Source: Dolichospermum sp. DET69 | Lineage (GTDB): Bacteria > Cyanobacteriota > Cyanobacteriia > Cyanobacteriales > Nostocaceae | Direction of reading: 5' to 3' | NCBI GenBank assembly: GCA_017355425.1 | Contig: CP070233.1 | Location: forward strand, 4,319,501 to 4,383,500 | Length of the DNA: 64,000 bases | Notes under the pieces: model-generated | What the model saw: the letters and a program-made list of their open reading frames with translations, nothing else | Databases searched by the model: none | What the model was told of the DNA's origin: nothing | Made by a program: the position numbers and the translations under genes | Shown here: positions 17,559-27,839 of the stretch, piece by piece | Layout of the letters: the number at the start of each line of letters is the position of its first letter | How positions within the stretch are numbered: the stretch's first letter is position 1

Positions 17559-17873
17559 CTAATCACAATAGGAACGGGGAGACAAAGGTAGAGAATTCAG
17601 GCGAAATTCTGCTAGATATTTCTCTAAAATCTGAAATTGGGAAGTATTTAAGCTGTAATAAATCCAGCGTCCTTCTTGACGCGCAGTTACTAAGTTCGCT
17701 TCTTTGAGAGTTTTGAGATGAAAAGAAAGTTTTGACTGACTTATTTCTAAAGCATCACATAAATCACATACACACAGTTCACGTTGACGCAATAGTTCTA
17801 TAACGCTGATTCTAATGGGATCTGATAGGGCATGAAAGCCCCCTGCAATTAAGATGTGGGAAGCAACTGGCAT
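17559..17873 (-). CDS. ArsR-family metal-responsive repressor
   Basis: A 104-residue winged-helix regulator. It has ALSDPIRISVIELL at the start of the DNA-binding domain, ELCVCDLCDAL with the CVCDLC metal-thiol motif in helix 3 (as in ArsR/SmtB-type alpha3 sites), and the recognition helix SQSKLSFHLKTLKEANLV. The C-terminal wing reads EGRWIYYSLN. Such proteins repress metal-resistance genes until arsenite or another thiophilic metal binds. No ars operon is next to it; the neighbour upstream is a WYL pseudogene, so the target is unknown, perhaps its own promoter. Confidence 0.88.
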   Translation of the reverse strand: MPVASHILIAGGFHALSDPIRISVIELLRQRELCVCDLCDALEISQSKLSFHLKTLKEANLVTARQEGRWIYYSLNTSQFQILEKYLAEFRLNSLPLSPRSYCD

Positions 17874-17954
17874 TATTTTAAATTAAAAATTCAACTTGGG
17901 TAATAGGTACTTACTTGTGTTCATTATGACGCAGAACCTTTGGCTGGAGATTTA

Positions 17955-18243
17955 TTATCCAAGTTGTTTGTTACTTGCTTCTATGTTTACATCATAATTT
18001 TGACAAAGGTTGATGAGTTTTACTTTGATGAGCGATCGCACATTCTCTGGTACAACTACAATACAATCAGATGAATATTCCATAATTTCCCGAATAAACC
18101 AAAATGTATTCACTACTTGTCTAATGACTCGTTTTACCTCTGGTTTGTCTGGTATTCATGCTACTATTTTATCCTCTGGTTTGGTTTGATAGGCAAATGC
18201 TAGATTGTTTAATAGGTGGATATTAACGGTCGGATCAAATACA
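17955..18243 (-). pseudogene. WYL-domain regulator fragment
   Basis: The minus strand reads FDPTVNIHLLNNLAFAYQ, then a TGA stop, then (same frame) REIMEYSSDCIVVVPENVR and a terminus ending EASNKQLG. This is the C-terminal part of a WYL-type ligand-sensing transcription regulator. The N-terminal part is missing, and the fragment is cut at its 5' side by a GGGCGGGG palindromic repeat at ~18250. The internal stop plus truncation make it non-functional. Confidence 0.65.
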
Positions 18244-18416
18244 ATCGAGAGGGCGGGGAAACCCCGCCCCTACAGGGTTTGTAATTTAATAACTGTATCT
18301 TATCTAAGTGCATACCGCTATATGTACTGAAGAGCCATAACTTCTACTTTTATTGCCACCACCTTACCTATTTTATGGTTTTAAACTTAAGTTAATGATT
18401 ACCAGGAAATAAGACT
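18244..18416. repeat. Palindromic repeat and short intergenic sequence
   Basis: GGCGGGGAAACCCCGCC at 18252-18268 is a perfect palindromic repeat of a kind dispersed in cyanobacteria, placed exactly where the WYL fragment ends. Further on, GCATACCGCTATAT at ~18311 recurs in similar form near 48194 and 63206 (reverse). Confidence 0.55.
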
Positions 18417-18809
18417 ATGGATATTATCGAAATCATTAAATCTGATTATCAAAGATTTCCTCTAAATCAAACTTACAGCATTTATGCAAATGATGTTTAT
18501 TTTCAAGATGCTGTTTTCAAATTTCGAGGGATTGAACTTTATAAATGGATGATTAAATTCATTCAAACTGTTTTTCTCAACCTCAAACTAGATTTACATC
18601 AAATCCAATCTCAGGAAGAAATTATTAAAACTGAATGGACAATGAGTTGGAATTCTCCCTTACCCTGGAAACCGCGCATTTCCGTTTCTGGTTGGAGTGA
18701 ATTACGTCTGAATGCTGAGGGTTTAATTGTCTCCCACATTGATTATTGGCACTGTTCTCGTTTAGATGTGATCAAACAGCATTTCTTTTCTGGGAAAAAA
18801 CCATCATAA
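18417..18809 (+). CDS. DUF2358 (NTF2/SnoaL-like) protein
   Basis: A 130-residue protein with the DUF2358 layout: an N-terminal helix ([20 protein letters not shown]), [20 protein letters not shown], then strands with [19 protein letters not shown] and the conserved HIDYWHCSR near the C-terminus. The fold is predicted to be a cone-like NTF2 barrel. Members occur in cyanobacteria and plants without assigned activity. It precedes the Get3d gene by ~40 bp and may share its transcript. Confidence 0.75.
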   Translation: MDIIEIIKSDYQRFPLNQTYSIYANDVYFQDAVFKFRGIELYKWMIKFIQTVFLNLKLDLHQIQSQEEIIKTEWTMSWNSPLPWKPRISVSGWSELRLNAEGLIVSHIDYWHCSRLDVIKQHFFSGKKPS

Positions 18810-18852
18810 TGTGAATAAATGTAAACAAACTTCAGGCAGTAAGGAATTATTG

Positions 18853-20025
18853 ATGCGAGTAATTTTAATGACAGGGAAAGGTGGCGTGGGTAAAACCTCC
18901 GTTGCCGCAGCCACTGGACTCCGTTGTGCAGAACTGGGCTATCGGACATTGGTTTTAAGTACAGACCCCGCCCACTCCCTTGCAGATAGCTTTGACGTGG
19001 AATTAGGCCATGATGCCCGTCTAGTTCGTCCTAATTTGTGGGGTGCAGAATTAGATGCACTGCAAGAATTAGAAGGTAATTGGGGGGCTGTGAAACGCTA
19101 CATTACCCAAGTTTTACAAGCCAGAGGTTTAGACGGCATACAAGCGGAAGAATTAGCAATTTTACCAGGCATGGATGAAATTTTTGGCTTGGTAAGAATG
19201 AAACGTCATTATGATGAGGGGGAATATGATGTGTTAATTATTGACTCTGCCCCCACTGGTACAGCATTACGACTGTTAAGTTTGCCTGAAGTTGGCGGTT
19301 GGTATATGCGTCGTTTTTACAAACCTTTGCAAAATATTTCCGTTGCCCTCAGACCACTTGTAGAACCTTTCTTCAAACCTATTGTTGGTTTTTCTTTACC
19401 AGATAAAGAGGTAATGGACGCACCTTATGAGTTTTATGAGCAAATTGAAGCTTTGGAAAAAGTTTTAACTGATAATACTCAAACTTCAGTCCGGTTAGTT
19501 ACCAATCCCGAAAAGATGGTAATTAAAGAATCTCTTCGCGCTCATGCCTATTTGAGTTTGTATAATGTCGCTACAGATTTAGTTATTGCTAACCGGATTA
19601 TTCCCCCAGAAGTTACAGATCCATTTTTCCAACGGTGGAAGGAAAATCAAGAAGAATACCGTCAACAAATTCATGACAATTTCTTACCTTTGCCAGTGAA
19701 AGAAGTACCTCTATACTCTGAAGAACTATGTGGTTTACCAGCTTTGGAAAGATTGAAAGAAACTCTGTACAAAGATGAAGATCCCGCTCAAGTTTATTAT
19801 AAAGAAACAACTCTCAGAGTTGTCCAAGATAATAACCAATACAGTTTAGAACTCTATTTACCCAATATTCCCAAAAGCCAAGTTCAATTGAATAAAACTG
19901 GAGATGAATTAAACATTACTATTGGTAATCATCGCCGTAATTTAGTATTACCGCAAGCTTTAGCTGCACTGCAACCAACAGGAGCAAAAATGGAAGATGA
20001 TTATCTGAAAATTCGCTTTGCTTAA
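18853..20025 (+). CDS. Get3d-type ArsA/GET3 ATPase with C-terminal alpha-crystallin domain
   Basis: A 390-residue protein with the ATG at 18853 chosen because AAGGAA lies just upstream and the P-loop begins at once ([16 protein letters not shown]). Further deviant Walker and switch motifs are [13 protein letters not shown] and [19 protein letters not shown]. Residues ~315-390 ([16 protein letters not shown] to DDYLKIRFA) form a small HSP20/alpha-crystallin-like domain. This architecture matches the Get3d branch described from photosynthetic organisms, related to tail-anchored-protein targeting ATPases. The CxxC zinc site of eukaryotic Get3 is not seen. The client is unknown. A [2Fe-2S] protein gene converges on it from the other side. 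Confidence 0.88.
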   Translation: MRVILMTGKGGVGKTSVAAATGLRCAELGYRTLVLSTDPAHSLADSFDVELGHDARLVRPNLWGAELDALQELEGNWGAVKRYITQVLQARGLDGIQAEELAILPGMDEIFGLVRMKRHYDEGEYDVLIIDSAPTGTALRLLSLPEVGGWYMRRFYKPLQNISVALRPLVEPFFKPIVGFSLPDKEVMDAPYEFYEQIEALEKVLTDNTQTSVRLVTNPEKMVIKESLRAHAYLSLYNVATDLVIANRIIPPEVTDPFFQRWKENQEEYRQQIHDNFLPLPVKEVPLYSEELCGLPALERLKETLYKDEDPAQVYYKETTLRVVQDNNQYSLELYLPNIPKSQVQLNKTGDELNITIGNHRRNLVLPQALAALQPTGAKMEDDYLKIRFA

Positions 20026-20091
20026 TAGGTGAATTCTATCTAACCAAATGAGTTGGGTTGACGCAAGAAAACCCAACATATTAGTTTTTTA

Positions 20092-20706
20092 TTATTTATA
20101 GAGAGTTTGCAATTCAATCGTGCATCTATCCAAATTATCATTATCACTGGAAAAATGCTTATCTATCAAAGCTGGAACTTGTTCGGCTTGAATTTTACTA
20201 TAACGAGTTTTATCTGGCATAACTAAATTTGGACCGGATTTACAATTTTTCATACAGCCAGTTCCTTTAATAGTAACTGAATTTTCTAAACTGCTGTTTC
20301 TTAACTCCGATTCCAAAGCTTGACACAAAGCTTTACCACCACGTTTCATACAATCAGATTTTTGACAAACCAGAATTGTTTGTGTTTTAGCTAGTTTCGT
20401 TGTAGCTGGATTTTGTGGTGCAACTTTCCCCATATCAGCACTTGCAGCCATAACTCGTTCTGCTACCAATGTTACCTGATCTTTTTTCGCGTTGTATTGT
20501 TTTGTTCCCACAACTTGCAGCCAAGTACCTTTGGGTAAACGCAAATCAAAAGCACTCCGTAAATGTTTGGCTAATTTTATATAACATTCACCTTCAGAAG
20601 TTCCTAATAACAGCCCTTTTAGCTTATATCCATCCTTAATCACAAAATCCAAAAATCTGCCTTCAAAACAAAATTCCGTTACTGCTGCGTTAGTAGATAT
20701 ACTCAT
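20092..20706 (-). CDS. (2Fe-2S) thioredoxin-like ferredoxin domain protein
   Basis: A 204-residue protein. The first ~90 residues are a beta-rich domain (FEGRFLDFVIKDGYKLKGLL, RLPKGTWLQVVG). The second half is a thioredoxin-like [2Fe-2S] ferredoxin domain with ligands in LVCQKSDCMKRGG and GTGCMKNCKSGPNLVM, four Cys in the C-x4-C ... C-x3-C spacing of this family. It is probably a soluble electron carrier or Fe-S scaffold; the partner is unknown. Just upstream of its start codon begins the 94-bp tandem array, so any promoter lies in or next to that repeat. Confidence 0.82.
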   Translation of the reverse strand: MSISTNAAVTEFCFEGRFLDFVIKDGYKLKGLLLGTSEGECYIKLAKHLRSAFDLRLPKGTWLQVVGTKQYNAKKDQVTLVAERVMAASADMGKVAPQNPATTKLAKTQTILVCQKSDCMKRGGKALCQALESELRNSSLENSVTIKGTGCMKNCKSGPNLVMPDKTRYSKIQAEQVPALIDKHFSSDNDNLDRCTIELQTLYK

Positions 20707-20715
20707 GGTTCAACT

Positions 20716-22134
20716 TCGCTCACTATAAATAATGGTTAAGAATCAGAAGTAAAAAAAATCATCATCACAAAAATCACAAGAATCAAAAAAATCACAGTTC
20801 CGACGTTTTCTCCTTCACTATAAATAATGGTTAAGAGTCAGAAGTAAAAAAATCAAAATCACAAAAATCACAAGAATCAAAAAAATCACAGTTCCGACGT
20901 TTTCTCCTTCACTATAAATAATGGTTAAGAATCAGAAGTAAAAAAAATCATCATCACAAAAATCACAAGAATCAAAAAAATCACAGTTCCGACGTTTTCT
21001 CATTCACTATAAATAATGGTTAAGAGTTCAGAAGTAAAAAAAATCATCATCACAAAAATCACAAGAATCAAAAAAATCACAGTTCCGACGTTTTCTCATT
21101 CACTATAAATAATGGTTAAGAGTCAGAAGTAAAAAAAATCATCATCACAAAAATCACAAGAATCAAAAAAATCACAGTTCCGACGTTTTCTCATTCACTA
21201 TAAATAATGGTTAAGAGTCAGAAGTAAAAAAAATCATCATCACAAAAATCACAAGAATCAAAAAAATCACAGTTCCGACGTTTTCTCCTTCACTATAAAT
21301 AATGGTTAAGAGTCAGAAGTAAAAAAATCATCATCACAAAAATCACAAGAATCAAAAAAATCACAGTTCCGACGTTTTCTCCTTCACTATAAATAATGGT
21401 TAAGAGTCAGAAGTAAAAAAATCATCATCACAAAAATCACAAGAATCAAAAAAATCACAGTTCCGACGTTTTCTCCTTCACTATAAATAATGGTTAAGAG
21501 TCAGAAGTAAAAAAAATCATCATCACAAAAATCACAAGAATCAAAAAAATCACAGTTCCGACGTTTTCTCCTTCACTATAAATAATGGTTAAGAGTCAGA
21601 AGTAAAAAAATCATCATCACAAAAATCACAAGAATCAAAAAAATCACAGTTCCGACGTTTTCTCCTTCACTATAAATAATGGTTAAGAGTCAGAAGTAAA
21701 AAATCATCATCACAAAAATCACAAGAATCAAAAAAATCACAGTTCCGACGTTTTCTCATTCACTATAAATAATGGTTAAGAGTTCAGAAGTAAAAAAAAT
21801 CATCATCACAAAAATCACAAGAATCAAAAAAATCACAGTTCCGACGTTTTCTCATTCACTATAAATAATGGTTAAGAGTCAGAATTCAGAGGGAACAGGG
21901 AACGGGCAACAGGGAACAGGAAAAACTCATGTTTAAAAACATGAGATTGAAATAATGACACTGTTTTTTTTCGGGCTACGCATCTTAAAAAACATCTTCT
22001 TTTTGACTGAGCTTTAAACTCAGCAACTTTTGTTTCTTATCTGTTCCCTGTTCCCTGTTCCCTGTTCCCTTCTTTTGTAAAAAAATCATCATCACAAAAA
22101 TCACAAGAATCAAAAAAATCACAGTTCCGACGTT
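20716..22134. repeat. Tandem array of a ~94-bp unit (12 full copies plus one split copy)
   Basis: Each unit contains CACTATAAATAATGGTTAAG, an A-run, ATCATCATCACAAAAATCAC, and ends AGTTCCGACGTTTTCT. Read on the minus strand the core is GTCGGAACTGTGATTTTTTT with TGATT recurring every ~9-10 nt, which relates it to the GTCTGAAC repeats at 27, 39, 50 and 60 kb. The units are nearly identical, so the array is recent or kept homogeneous. The distal end supplies the last codons of the minus-strand gene at 22119. The 13th copy is split by the insertion at 21885-22076. Confidence 0.92.
21885..22076. mobile_element. 192-bp insertion with inverted GGGAACA repeats inside the array
   Basis: The repeat unit stops after GTCAGAA (21884) and resumes at GTAAAAAA (22077) without loss. 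The inserted segment starts with AGGGAACAGGGAAC and ends with TGTTCCCTGTTCCCT, so its ends are inverted repeats made of GGGAACA units. Two internal hairpins (CTCATGTTT/AAACATGAG and TGAGCTTTAAACTCA) are present. It is non-coding and MITE-like. Confidence 0.7.
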
Positions 22135-22388
22135 TTCCACCAACAATCTTCAAGATTCCCAATCAAGTGTTGACGGGAAGCAGTGAATTGTTGAATCACA
22201 CTCCAAAGTTGTATAGCTGCGGTGGGATTATTTATTTCTACTGTCAAAGGCTGATTAGTTTCACAGACACAGGGAATATCTAACTCTTGCAAGCGTAGAT
22301 AAACCTGCCAACGATCTTCCCATTTTATATCAACAACGTGCCTTGTATTTGTTTCTGTACTAGAAGAATTCAAATGAATAGCCCTCAC
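22119..22388 (-). CDS. Small cyanobacterial protein of unknown function
   Basis: An 89-residue protein with protein-like composition (DIKWEDRWQVYLRLQELDIP, then NPTAAIQLWSVIQQF). The pattern recalls short conserved Asr-type proteins of Nostocales, without known function. The last residues (KTSEL) and the TGA stop lie inside the terminal unit of the 94-bp repeat (GTCGGAACTGTGA), so the repeat forms the 3' end of the gene. No domain can be named; a single helix-strand mix of this size may be a modulator of a larger complex. Confidence 0.6.
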   Translation of the reverse strand: MRAIHLNSSSTETNTRHVVDIKWEDRWQVYLRLQELDIPCVCETNQPLTVEINNPTAAIQLWSVIQQFTASRQHLIGNLEDCWWKTSEL

Positions 22389-22733
22389 AATGCCATAAAT
22401 TTGCAGTAAAACTAGAAACTTACAGCCTAAATTTACAACTTAGTCGAAGTTTAGCTTCTTTATTTAGAATACACTAACTGCCAAAGATTGTCATTAATTT
22501 TGAGAAAAAATCTCATTTTTATTTTATCAATAGGTATGCACACTTTGAGATTAAAGTCAATATAAATACTGAATATATACCTAAAAAGGCAGATATAGCA
22601 AAAAAACTGATACTTATGATTGCGAATAATCCAAAAGTTTTTAAGATTTAGTAGCCTTGCTTTTATTTGGAAAATGTTAATATGTAAACTGTAAGCAGTT
22701 AAAAATCATAACTGTTAAAAAAAGAGGAAAACC
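22389..22733. promoter_or_regulatory. Divergent regulatory region upstream of dps
   Basis: 345 AT-rich bases between two divergent genes. TATGCACACTTTGAG at ~22533 and TAATATGTAAACT at ~22679 could be regulator or -10 elements, but none is certain. AGAGGA at 22721-22726 is a good Shine-Dalgarno sequence for dps. Confidence 0.4.
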
Positions 22734-23288
22734 ATGTCTGATACGCAAACTATATTACATAACTTTGGTCAGGTTTATGACAATCCCGTATTACTAGATC
22801 ACAGTGTCACTGTGACCGTTGTTGAAGGATTTAATGTCGTATTGGCTAGTTTTCAGGCATTGTATTTACAATACCAAAAGCATCATTTTGTAGTTGAAGG
22901 AGCAGAATTCAGTTCACTACATGAATTTTTTAACACTAACTACAAAGAAGTACAAGATCACATCCATGAAATTGGCGAACGTTTAAATGGTTTGGGGGGA
23001 ATACCAGCAGCAAGTTTCAGTAAATTAGCTGAATTATGCTGTTTTGAACCAGAAGTAGATGGCGTATTTTCTGCCCGGAAGATGGTAGAAAATGACCTAG
23101 TTGCCGAACAAGCATTAATTGGGATAATTCGCCGTCAAGCCTCACAAGCTGAGAGTTTAGGAGATAGAGGTACACGCTATTTGTACGAAAAAATCCTGCT
23201 AAAAACGGAAGAAAGAGCTTATCATTTAGCACATTTCTTAGCTAAAGATAGTTTAACTTTAGGTTTTGTGCAAAGGGCTGAAAATTAA
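22734..23288 (+). CDS. Dps-family DNA-binding ferritin
   Basis: A 184-residue Dps protein. The dinuclear ferroxidase site residues lie in [18 protein letters not shown] (His50, His51, Glu64), with the partner helix [20 protein letters not shown]. Dps dodecamers oxidise Fe2+ with H2O2, store iron and shield DNA during starvation or oxidative stress. The spacing to a strong AGAGGA ribosome-binding site supports this start. carB follows ~500 bp downstream; I recall the same dps-carB-sigma order in Anabaena sp. PCC 7120, which would make this the counterpart of the nutrient-stress DpsA there. Confidence 0.92.
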   Translation: MSDTQTILHNFGQVYDNPVLLDHSVTVTVVEGFNVVLASFQALYLQYQKHHFVVEGAEFSSLHEFFNTNYKEVQDHIHEIGERLNGLGGIPAASFSKLAELCCFEPEVDGVFSARKMVENDLVAEQALIGIIRRQASQAESLGDRGTRYLYEKILLKTEERAYHLAHFLAKDSLTLGFVQRAEN

Positions 23289-23797
23289 ACTTTCCATAAT
23301 CTCAATTTAACCAAATTAAGATAGAGAAAAATTTTAGTAATTGAGACTTTCACAAAATGAACCCTTGTGGCAGAAATGGTAACTTACGCTTTTCTGCCAT
23401 TTTCTATATCAGGCATTTAAAACTAATTATTTTTATATATCCAACAATAAATTAGTTGAGTTATTTTAATTCAGCAATTGCCAATATTTTATAATATCAT
23501 TTCTAGAATAATTGAACGCAGATAAACACAAGATGAACACAGATAAGGAAAGATAAATTAATTATCTGTGCAGCTTTATTGCTATAATCCATAATGAATA
23601 AATAAACACTTAAATTTTCTTGTGTGCCTCTGCATGAGAAAAAAACGTAAAAACCAGCAACAAAAACCCCCGTTCCCATTATTTATTTCCCTTCCCGTGA
23701 TCAAAACCCGGAAAACTTGCTAAGGAATGGGATGATTAGGGGTTAAAGACCTTTAAAATAGTCAAGATTTGTATTTTTGTAATTTAAGGTAAAAACT
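23289..23797. other. Intergenic region between dps and carB
   Basis: 509 bases. A possible imperfect terminator follows dps (GGCAGAAATGG...CCATTTTCT around 23369-23404). Dispersed repeat fragments resembling GCAGATAAACACA and GTGCCTCTGCATGAG occur at ~23520 and ~23623. No gene is supported. Confidence 0.4.
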
Positions 23798-26700
23798 ATG
23801 CCCCGTCGTCAAGACCTCAAAAAAATTCTCCTGTTAGGTTCAGGACCAATTGTGATTGGCCAAGCCTGCGAATTTGACTACTCTGGAACTCAAGCCTGTA
23901 AAGCCTTGCGAGAAGAAGGCTATGAGGTTGTGTTGGTGAACTCCAACCCGGCTACAATCATGACAGACCCGGAAACAGCAGACCGTACCTATATTGAACC
24001 GCTGACACCGGAAATAGTCGAAAAAGTTATTGCCAAAGAACGTCCAGATGCTTTATTGCCCACAATGGGGGGACAAACCGCTCTTAACTTGGCTGTAGCT
24101 TTGGCAAAAAATGGCGTTTTAGACAAATACAACGTTGAGTTAATTGGTGCGAAGTTACCCGCAATTGAAAAAGCCGAAGACAGAAAACTATTTAACGAAG
24201 CAATGGCTAAGATTGGGGTGGCTGTGTGTCCCAGTGGTACAGCCTCAACTTTAGACGAATCAAAAGCGATCGCTCTCCAAATCGGGACATATCCCTTAAT
24301 TATCCGTCCAGCCTTTACAATGGGGGGGACTGGTGGTGGTATAGCCTATAATCAAGAAGAATTTGAAGAAATGGCACAAATAGGGATTGACGCTAGTCCC
24401 GTCTCCCAAATTCTCATTGACCAATCTTTGCTAGGTTGGAAAGAGTATGAACTAGAAGTTATGCGGGATTTAGCAGATAACGTTGTAATTATCTGTTCCA
24501 TTGAAAATATAGACCCTATGGGGATTCATACCGGAGATTCTATCACCGTTGCTCCTGCCCAAACCCTAACCGATAAAGAATATCAACGGTTACGGGATAT
24601 GTCCATTAAAATCATCCGGGAAATTGGCGTAGAAACCGGCGGTTCTAATATCCAGTTTGCAGTAAATCCCGTCAATGGTGATGTGGTCGTGATTGAAATG
24701 AATCCCCGTGTCTCCCGTAGTTCGGCTTTATCTTCTAAAGCTACAGGGTTTCCCATTGCCAAAATTGCGGCTAAGTTAGCTGTGGGTTACACTTTGGATG
24801 AACTGCAAAACGATATCACCAAGAAAACCCCCGCTTGCTTTGAACCAACAATTGATTATGTAGTTACTAAAATTCCTCGGTTTGCGTTTGAAAAATTCCC
24901 TGGTTCAGAAGCAATTCTCACTACGCAGATGAAGTCTGTAGGGGAAGCAATGGCGATTGGCCGGACATTTAATGAATCCTTTCAAAAAGCTTTGCGTTCT
25001 TTAGAAACAGGCCGGGCTGGTTGGGGTTGCGATAAAGCGGAAAAATTGCCTAGTGGGGAACAAATTCGCGCCCAGTTGCGGACACCCAACCCAGAACGCA
25101 TTTTCTCTGTGCGTCATGCTATGCAGCTAGGAATGAGTAATGAGGAAATTTATGAACTGACGGCAATTGATCCTTGGTTTTTAGATAAATTAAAAGAACT
25201 GCTAGAAATAGAAAAATTTCTCAAACGCACTCCTTTGAAGCAGTTGACAAAGGAGCAAATGTATGAAGTGAAGCGGAATGGATTTAGCGATCGCCAAATA
25301 GCTTATGCTACTAAAACCAAAGAAGATGAAGTTCGCACATATCGCAAACAGCTAGAAGTTATCCCAGTTTACAAAACCGTTGATACCTGTGCGGCTGAAT
25401 TTGAAGCTCTGACTCCATATTACTATTCCACTTACGAAGAAGAAACGGAAGTATTACCAACTGATAAGCCCAAGGTGATGATTTTGGGTGGTGGTCCTAA
25501 CCGCATTGGCCAAGGAATTGAGTTTGATTATTGTTGTTGTCATGCTGCATACTCTTTACATGATGCAGGTTATGAAACAATAATGGTCAACTCTAACCCA
25601 GAAACTGTTTCTACAGATTACGATACCAGCGATCGCCTGTATTTTGAACCATTAACGAAAGAAGACATTCTCAATATCATCGAAGCCGAGAACCCTGTGG
25701 GGATAATTGTCCAATTCGGTGGACAAACACCATTAAAATTAGCCGTTCCCCTACAAGAGTATTTAGAAGAGTCTCAGAGTATCACCAAAATTTGGGGAAC
25801 ATCACCCGATTCTATAGATATGGCGGAAAATCGGGAACGGTTTGAAAAGATTCTCCAAAAATTAAATATAGCCCAACCACCAAACGGGATGGCTAGAAGT
25901 TACAAAGATGCTTTAATTGTGGCTAAACGGATTGGTTATCCAGTAGTAGTGCGTCCTAGCTATGTATTGGGAGGAAGAGCGATGGAAATCGTTTATTCTG
26001 ATACTGAGTTAGAACGCTACATGACCTTTGCTGTCCAAGTAGAACCAGATCACCCGATTCTCATTGATAAGTTCTTAGAAAACGCCATTGAAGTGGATGT
26101 AGATGCGATCGCCGATCATACTGGTAATGTCGTCATTGGTGGCATCATGGAACACATTGAACAAGCGGGGATTCACTCCGGTGACTCAGCTTGTTCCTTA
26201 CCTTCTATCTCCCTGTCTCCAGCGGTACTAAGCCAAATTCGCTTATGGACAGTTCAACTAGCACAAGCTCTGTCTGTAGTAGGATTAATGAATATTCAAT
26301 TTGCCGTAGTTGGGGCAAATGGTTATTCTCCCCAAGTGTATATTTTGGAAGCTAACCCCAGAGCATCACGGACTGTTCCCTTTGTATCTAAAGCCACAGG
26401 TGTACAATTAGCCAAACTGGCATCTTTAGTTATGTCGGGTAAAACCTTAGAGGAAGTGAAATTTACCAAAGAAGTAATTCCCTCTCATATTGCTGTCAAA
26501 GAAGCCGTTTTACCATTTAGTAAATTCCCCGGTACAGATACTATCTTGGGTCCAGAAATGCGCTCAACTGGGGAAGTTATGGGTATTGACAGCGATTTTG
26601 GTCGCGCTTTTGCTAAAGCGGAATTAGGTGCAGGGGAAAAAATACCCCTTCAGGGGACTGTATTTGTTTCCATGAGTGACAGAGATAAACCTCTGGCGGC

Positions 26701-27052
26701 AGATGTCGTTAAGGAGTTTATTAAGTTAGGCTTTACAATTATGGCTACCCAAGGGACTCGTAAAGTTCTTCAGGAACAAGGGTTACAGATTGAATCTGTC
26801 CTCAAACTCCATGAAGGTCGTCCCCACGTCCTGGATGCGATTAAGAATCAAAAAATTCAACTCATCATCAATACACCCTCTGGAGAAGAAGCTCATGCCG
26901 ATTCTAAGTTAATTCGGCGCACGGCGTTGGGTTACAAAATCCCCATTATTACCACTATTGCTGGTGCTAGGGCGACAGCCGCAGCTATCCGTTCTATGCA
27001 GAATACAACTTTGGATGTCAAGGTGATTCAGGAATATTGTCCGATGAATTAG
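23798..27052 (+). CDS. carB: Carbamoyl-phosphate synthase large subunit
   Basis: A 1084-residue enzyme of full length that makes carbamoyl phosphate from bicarbonate, ATP and ammonia passed from the CarA glutaminase, for arginine and pyrimidine synthesis. The two duplicated ATP-grasp halves are clear: [17 protein letters not shown] at the N-terminus and its twin [17 protein letters not shown] near residue 560, each followed by [10 protein letters not shown] or [10 protein letters not shown]. The C-terminal MGS-like allosteric domain ([17 protein letters not shown] onwards) ends at residue 1084. carA is not in the window. The final G of the TAG stop is also the first base of the GTCTGAAC repeat array. 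Confidence 0.98.
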   Translation: MPRRQDLKKILLLGSGPIVIGQACEFDYSGTQACKALREEGYEVVLVNSNPATIMTDPETADRTYIEPLTPEIVEKVIAKERPDALLPTMGGQTALNLAVALAKNGVLDKYNVELIGAKLPAIEKAEDRKLFNEAMAKIGVAVCPSGTASTLDESKAIALQIGTYPLIIRPAFTMGGTGGGIAYNQEEFEEMAQIGIDASPVSQILIDQSLLGWKEYELEVMRDLADNVVIICSIENIDPMGIHTGDSITVAPAQTLTDKEYQRLRDMSIKIIREIGVETGGSNIQFAVNPVNGDVVVIEMNPRVSRSSALSSKATGFPIAKIAAKLAVGYTLDELQNDITKKTPACFEPTIDYVVTKIPRFAFEKFPGSEAILTTQMKSVGEAMAIGRTFNESFQKALRSLETGRAGWGCDKAEKLPSGEQIRAQLRTPNPERIFSVRHAMQLGMSNEEIYELTAIDPWFLDKLKELLEIEKFLKRTPLKQLTKEQMYEVKRNGFSDRQIAYATKTKEDEVRTYRKQLEVIPVYKTVDTCAAEFEALTPYYYSTYEEETEVLPTDKPKVMILGGGPNRIGQGIEFDYCCCHAAYSLHDAGYETIMVNSNPETVSTDYDTSDRLYFEPLTKEDILNIIEAENPVGIIVQFGGQTPLKLAVPLQEYLEESQSITKIWGTSPDSIDMAENRERFEKILQKLNIAQPPNGMARSYKDALIVAKRIGYPVVVRPSYVLGGRAMEIVYSDTELERYMTFAVQVEPDHPILIDKFLENAIEVDVDAIADHTGNVVIGGIMEHIEQAGIHSGDSACSLPSISLSPAVLSQIRLWTVQLAQALSVVGLMNIQFAVVGANGYSPQVYILEANPRASRTVPFVSKATGVQLAKLASLVMSGKTLEEVKFTKEVIPSHIAVKEAVLPFSKFPGTDTILGPEMRSTGEVMGIDSDFGRAFAKAELGAGEKIPLQGTVFVSMSDRDKPLAADVVKEFIKLGFTIMATQGTRKVLQEQGLQIESVLKLHEGRPHVLDAIKNQKIQLIINTPSGEEAHADSKLIRRTALGYKIPIITTIAGARATAAAIRSMQNTTLDVKVIQEYCPMN

Positions 27053-27839
27053 TCTGAACTGTGATTTGTTTGATTTTTGTGATTTTTGTGATTTCGAGGA
27101 GAAATTAATCACTGTCTGAACTGTGATTTGTTTGATTTTTGTGATTTTTGTGATTTTGAGGAGAAATTAATTACTGTCTGAACTGTGATTTGTTTGATTT
27201 TTGTGATTTTTGTGATTTTGAGGAGAAATTAATTACTGTCTGAACTGTGATTTGTTTGATTTTTGTGATTTTTGTGATTTTGAGGAGAAATTAATTACTG
27301 TCTGAACTGTGATTTGTTTGATTTTTGTGATTTTTGTGATTTTGAGGAGAAATTAATTACTGTCTGAACTGTGATTTGTTTGATTTTTGTGATTTTTGTG
27401 ATTTTGAGGAGAAATTAATTACTGTCTGAACTGTGATTTGTTTGATTTTTGTGATTTTTGTGATTTTGAGGAGAAATTAATTACTGTCTGAACTGTGATT
27501 TGTTTGATTTTTGTGATTTTTGTGATTTTGAGGAGAAATTAATCACTGTCTGAACTGTGATTTGTTTGATTTTTGTGATTTTTGTGATTTTCAGACGAAA
27601 TTAATCATCTTCATCAAAATAATCACAAAAATCATAGTTCAGACAGTAGGGGAAATTATTCATAATTAATCATCTTCATCAAAATAATCACAAAAATCAT
27701 AGTTCAGACAGTAGGGGAAATTATTCATAATTAATCATCTTCATCAAAATAATCACAAAAATCATAGTTCAGACAGTAGGGGAAATCATTCATAACTAAT
27801 CATCTTCATGAAAATAATCACAAAAATCACAGTTCAGAC
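27052..27839. repeat. Two opposed tandem arrays of GTCTGAAC-family repeats after carB
   Basis: Nine ~62-bp units (GTCTGAACTGTGATTTGTTT, two more TTTTTGTGATT, then GAGGAGAAATTAATTACT) run in the carB direction from 27052 to ~27595. They are followed by about four ~64-bp units in the reverse direction (GTTCAGACAGTAGGGG ends) to 27839. The outer ends are therefore inverted, GTCTGAAC and GTTCAGAC. The arrays could form a long hairpin at the 3' end of the carB transcript. Confidence 0.92.

Noticed and set aside
17381-17566. Frame downstream of the tRNA on the minus strand
   Set aside because: Overlaps a GGGGCGCAGGGCCTGCGCCC hairpin repeat and the end of the arsR gene; no protein-like content.
20716-22134. 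CRISPR array for the 94-bp, 62-bp and 51-bp repeats
   Set aside because: The whole unit repeats; there are no unique spacers and no cas genes nearby.
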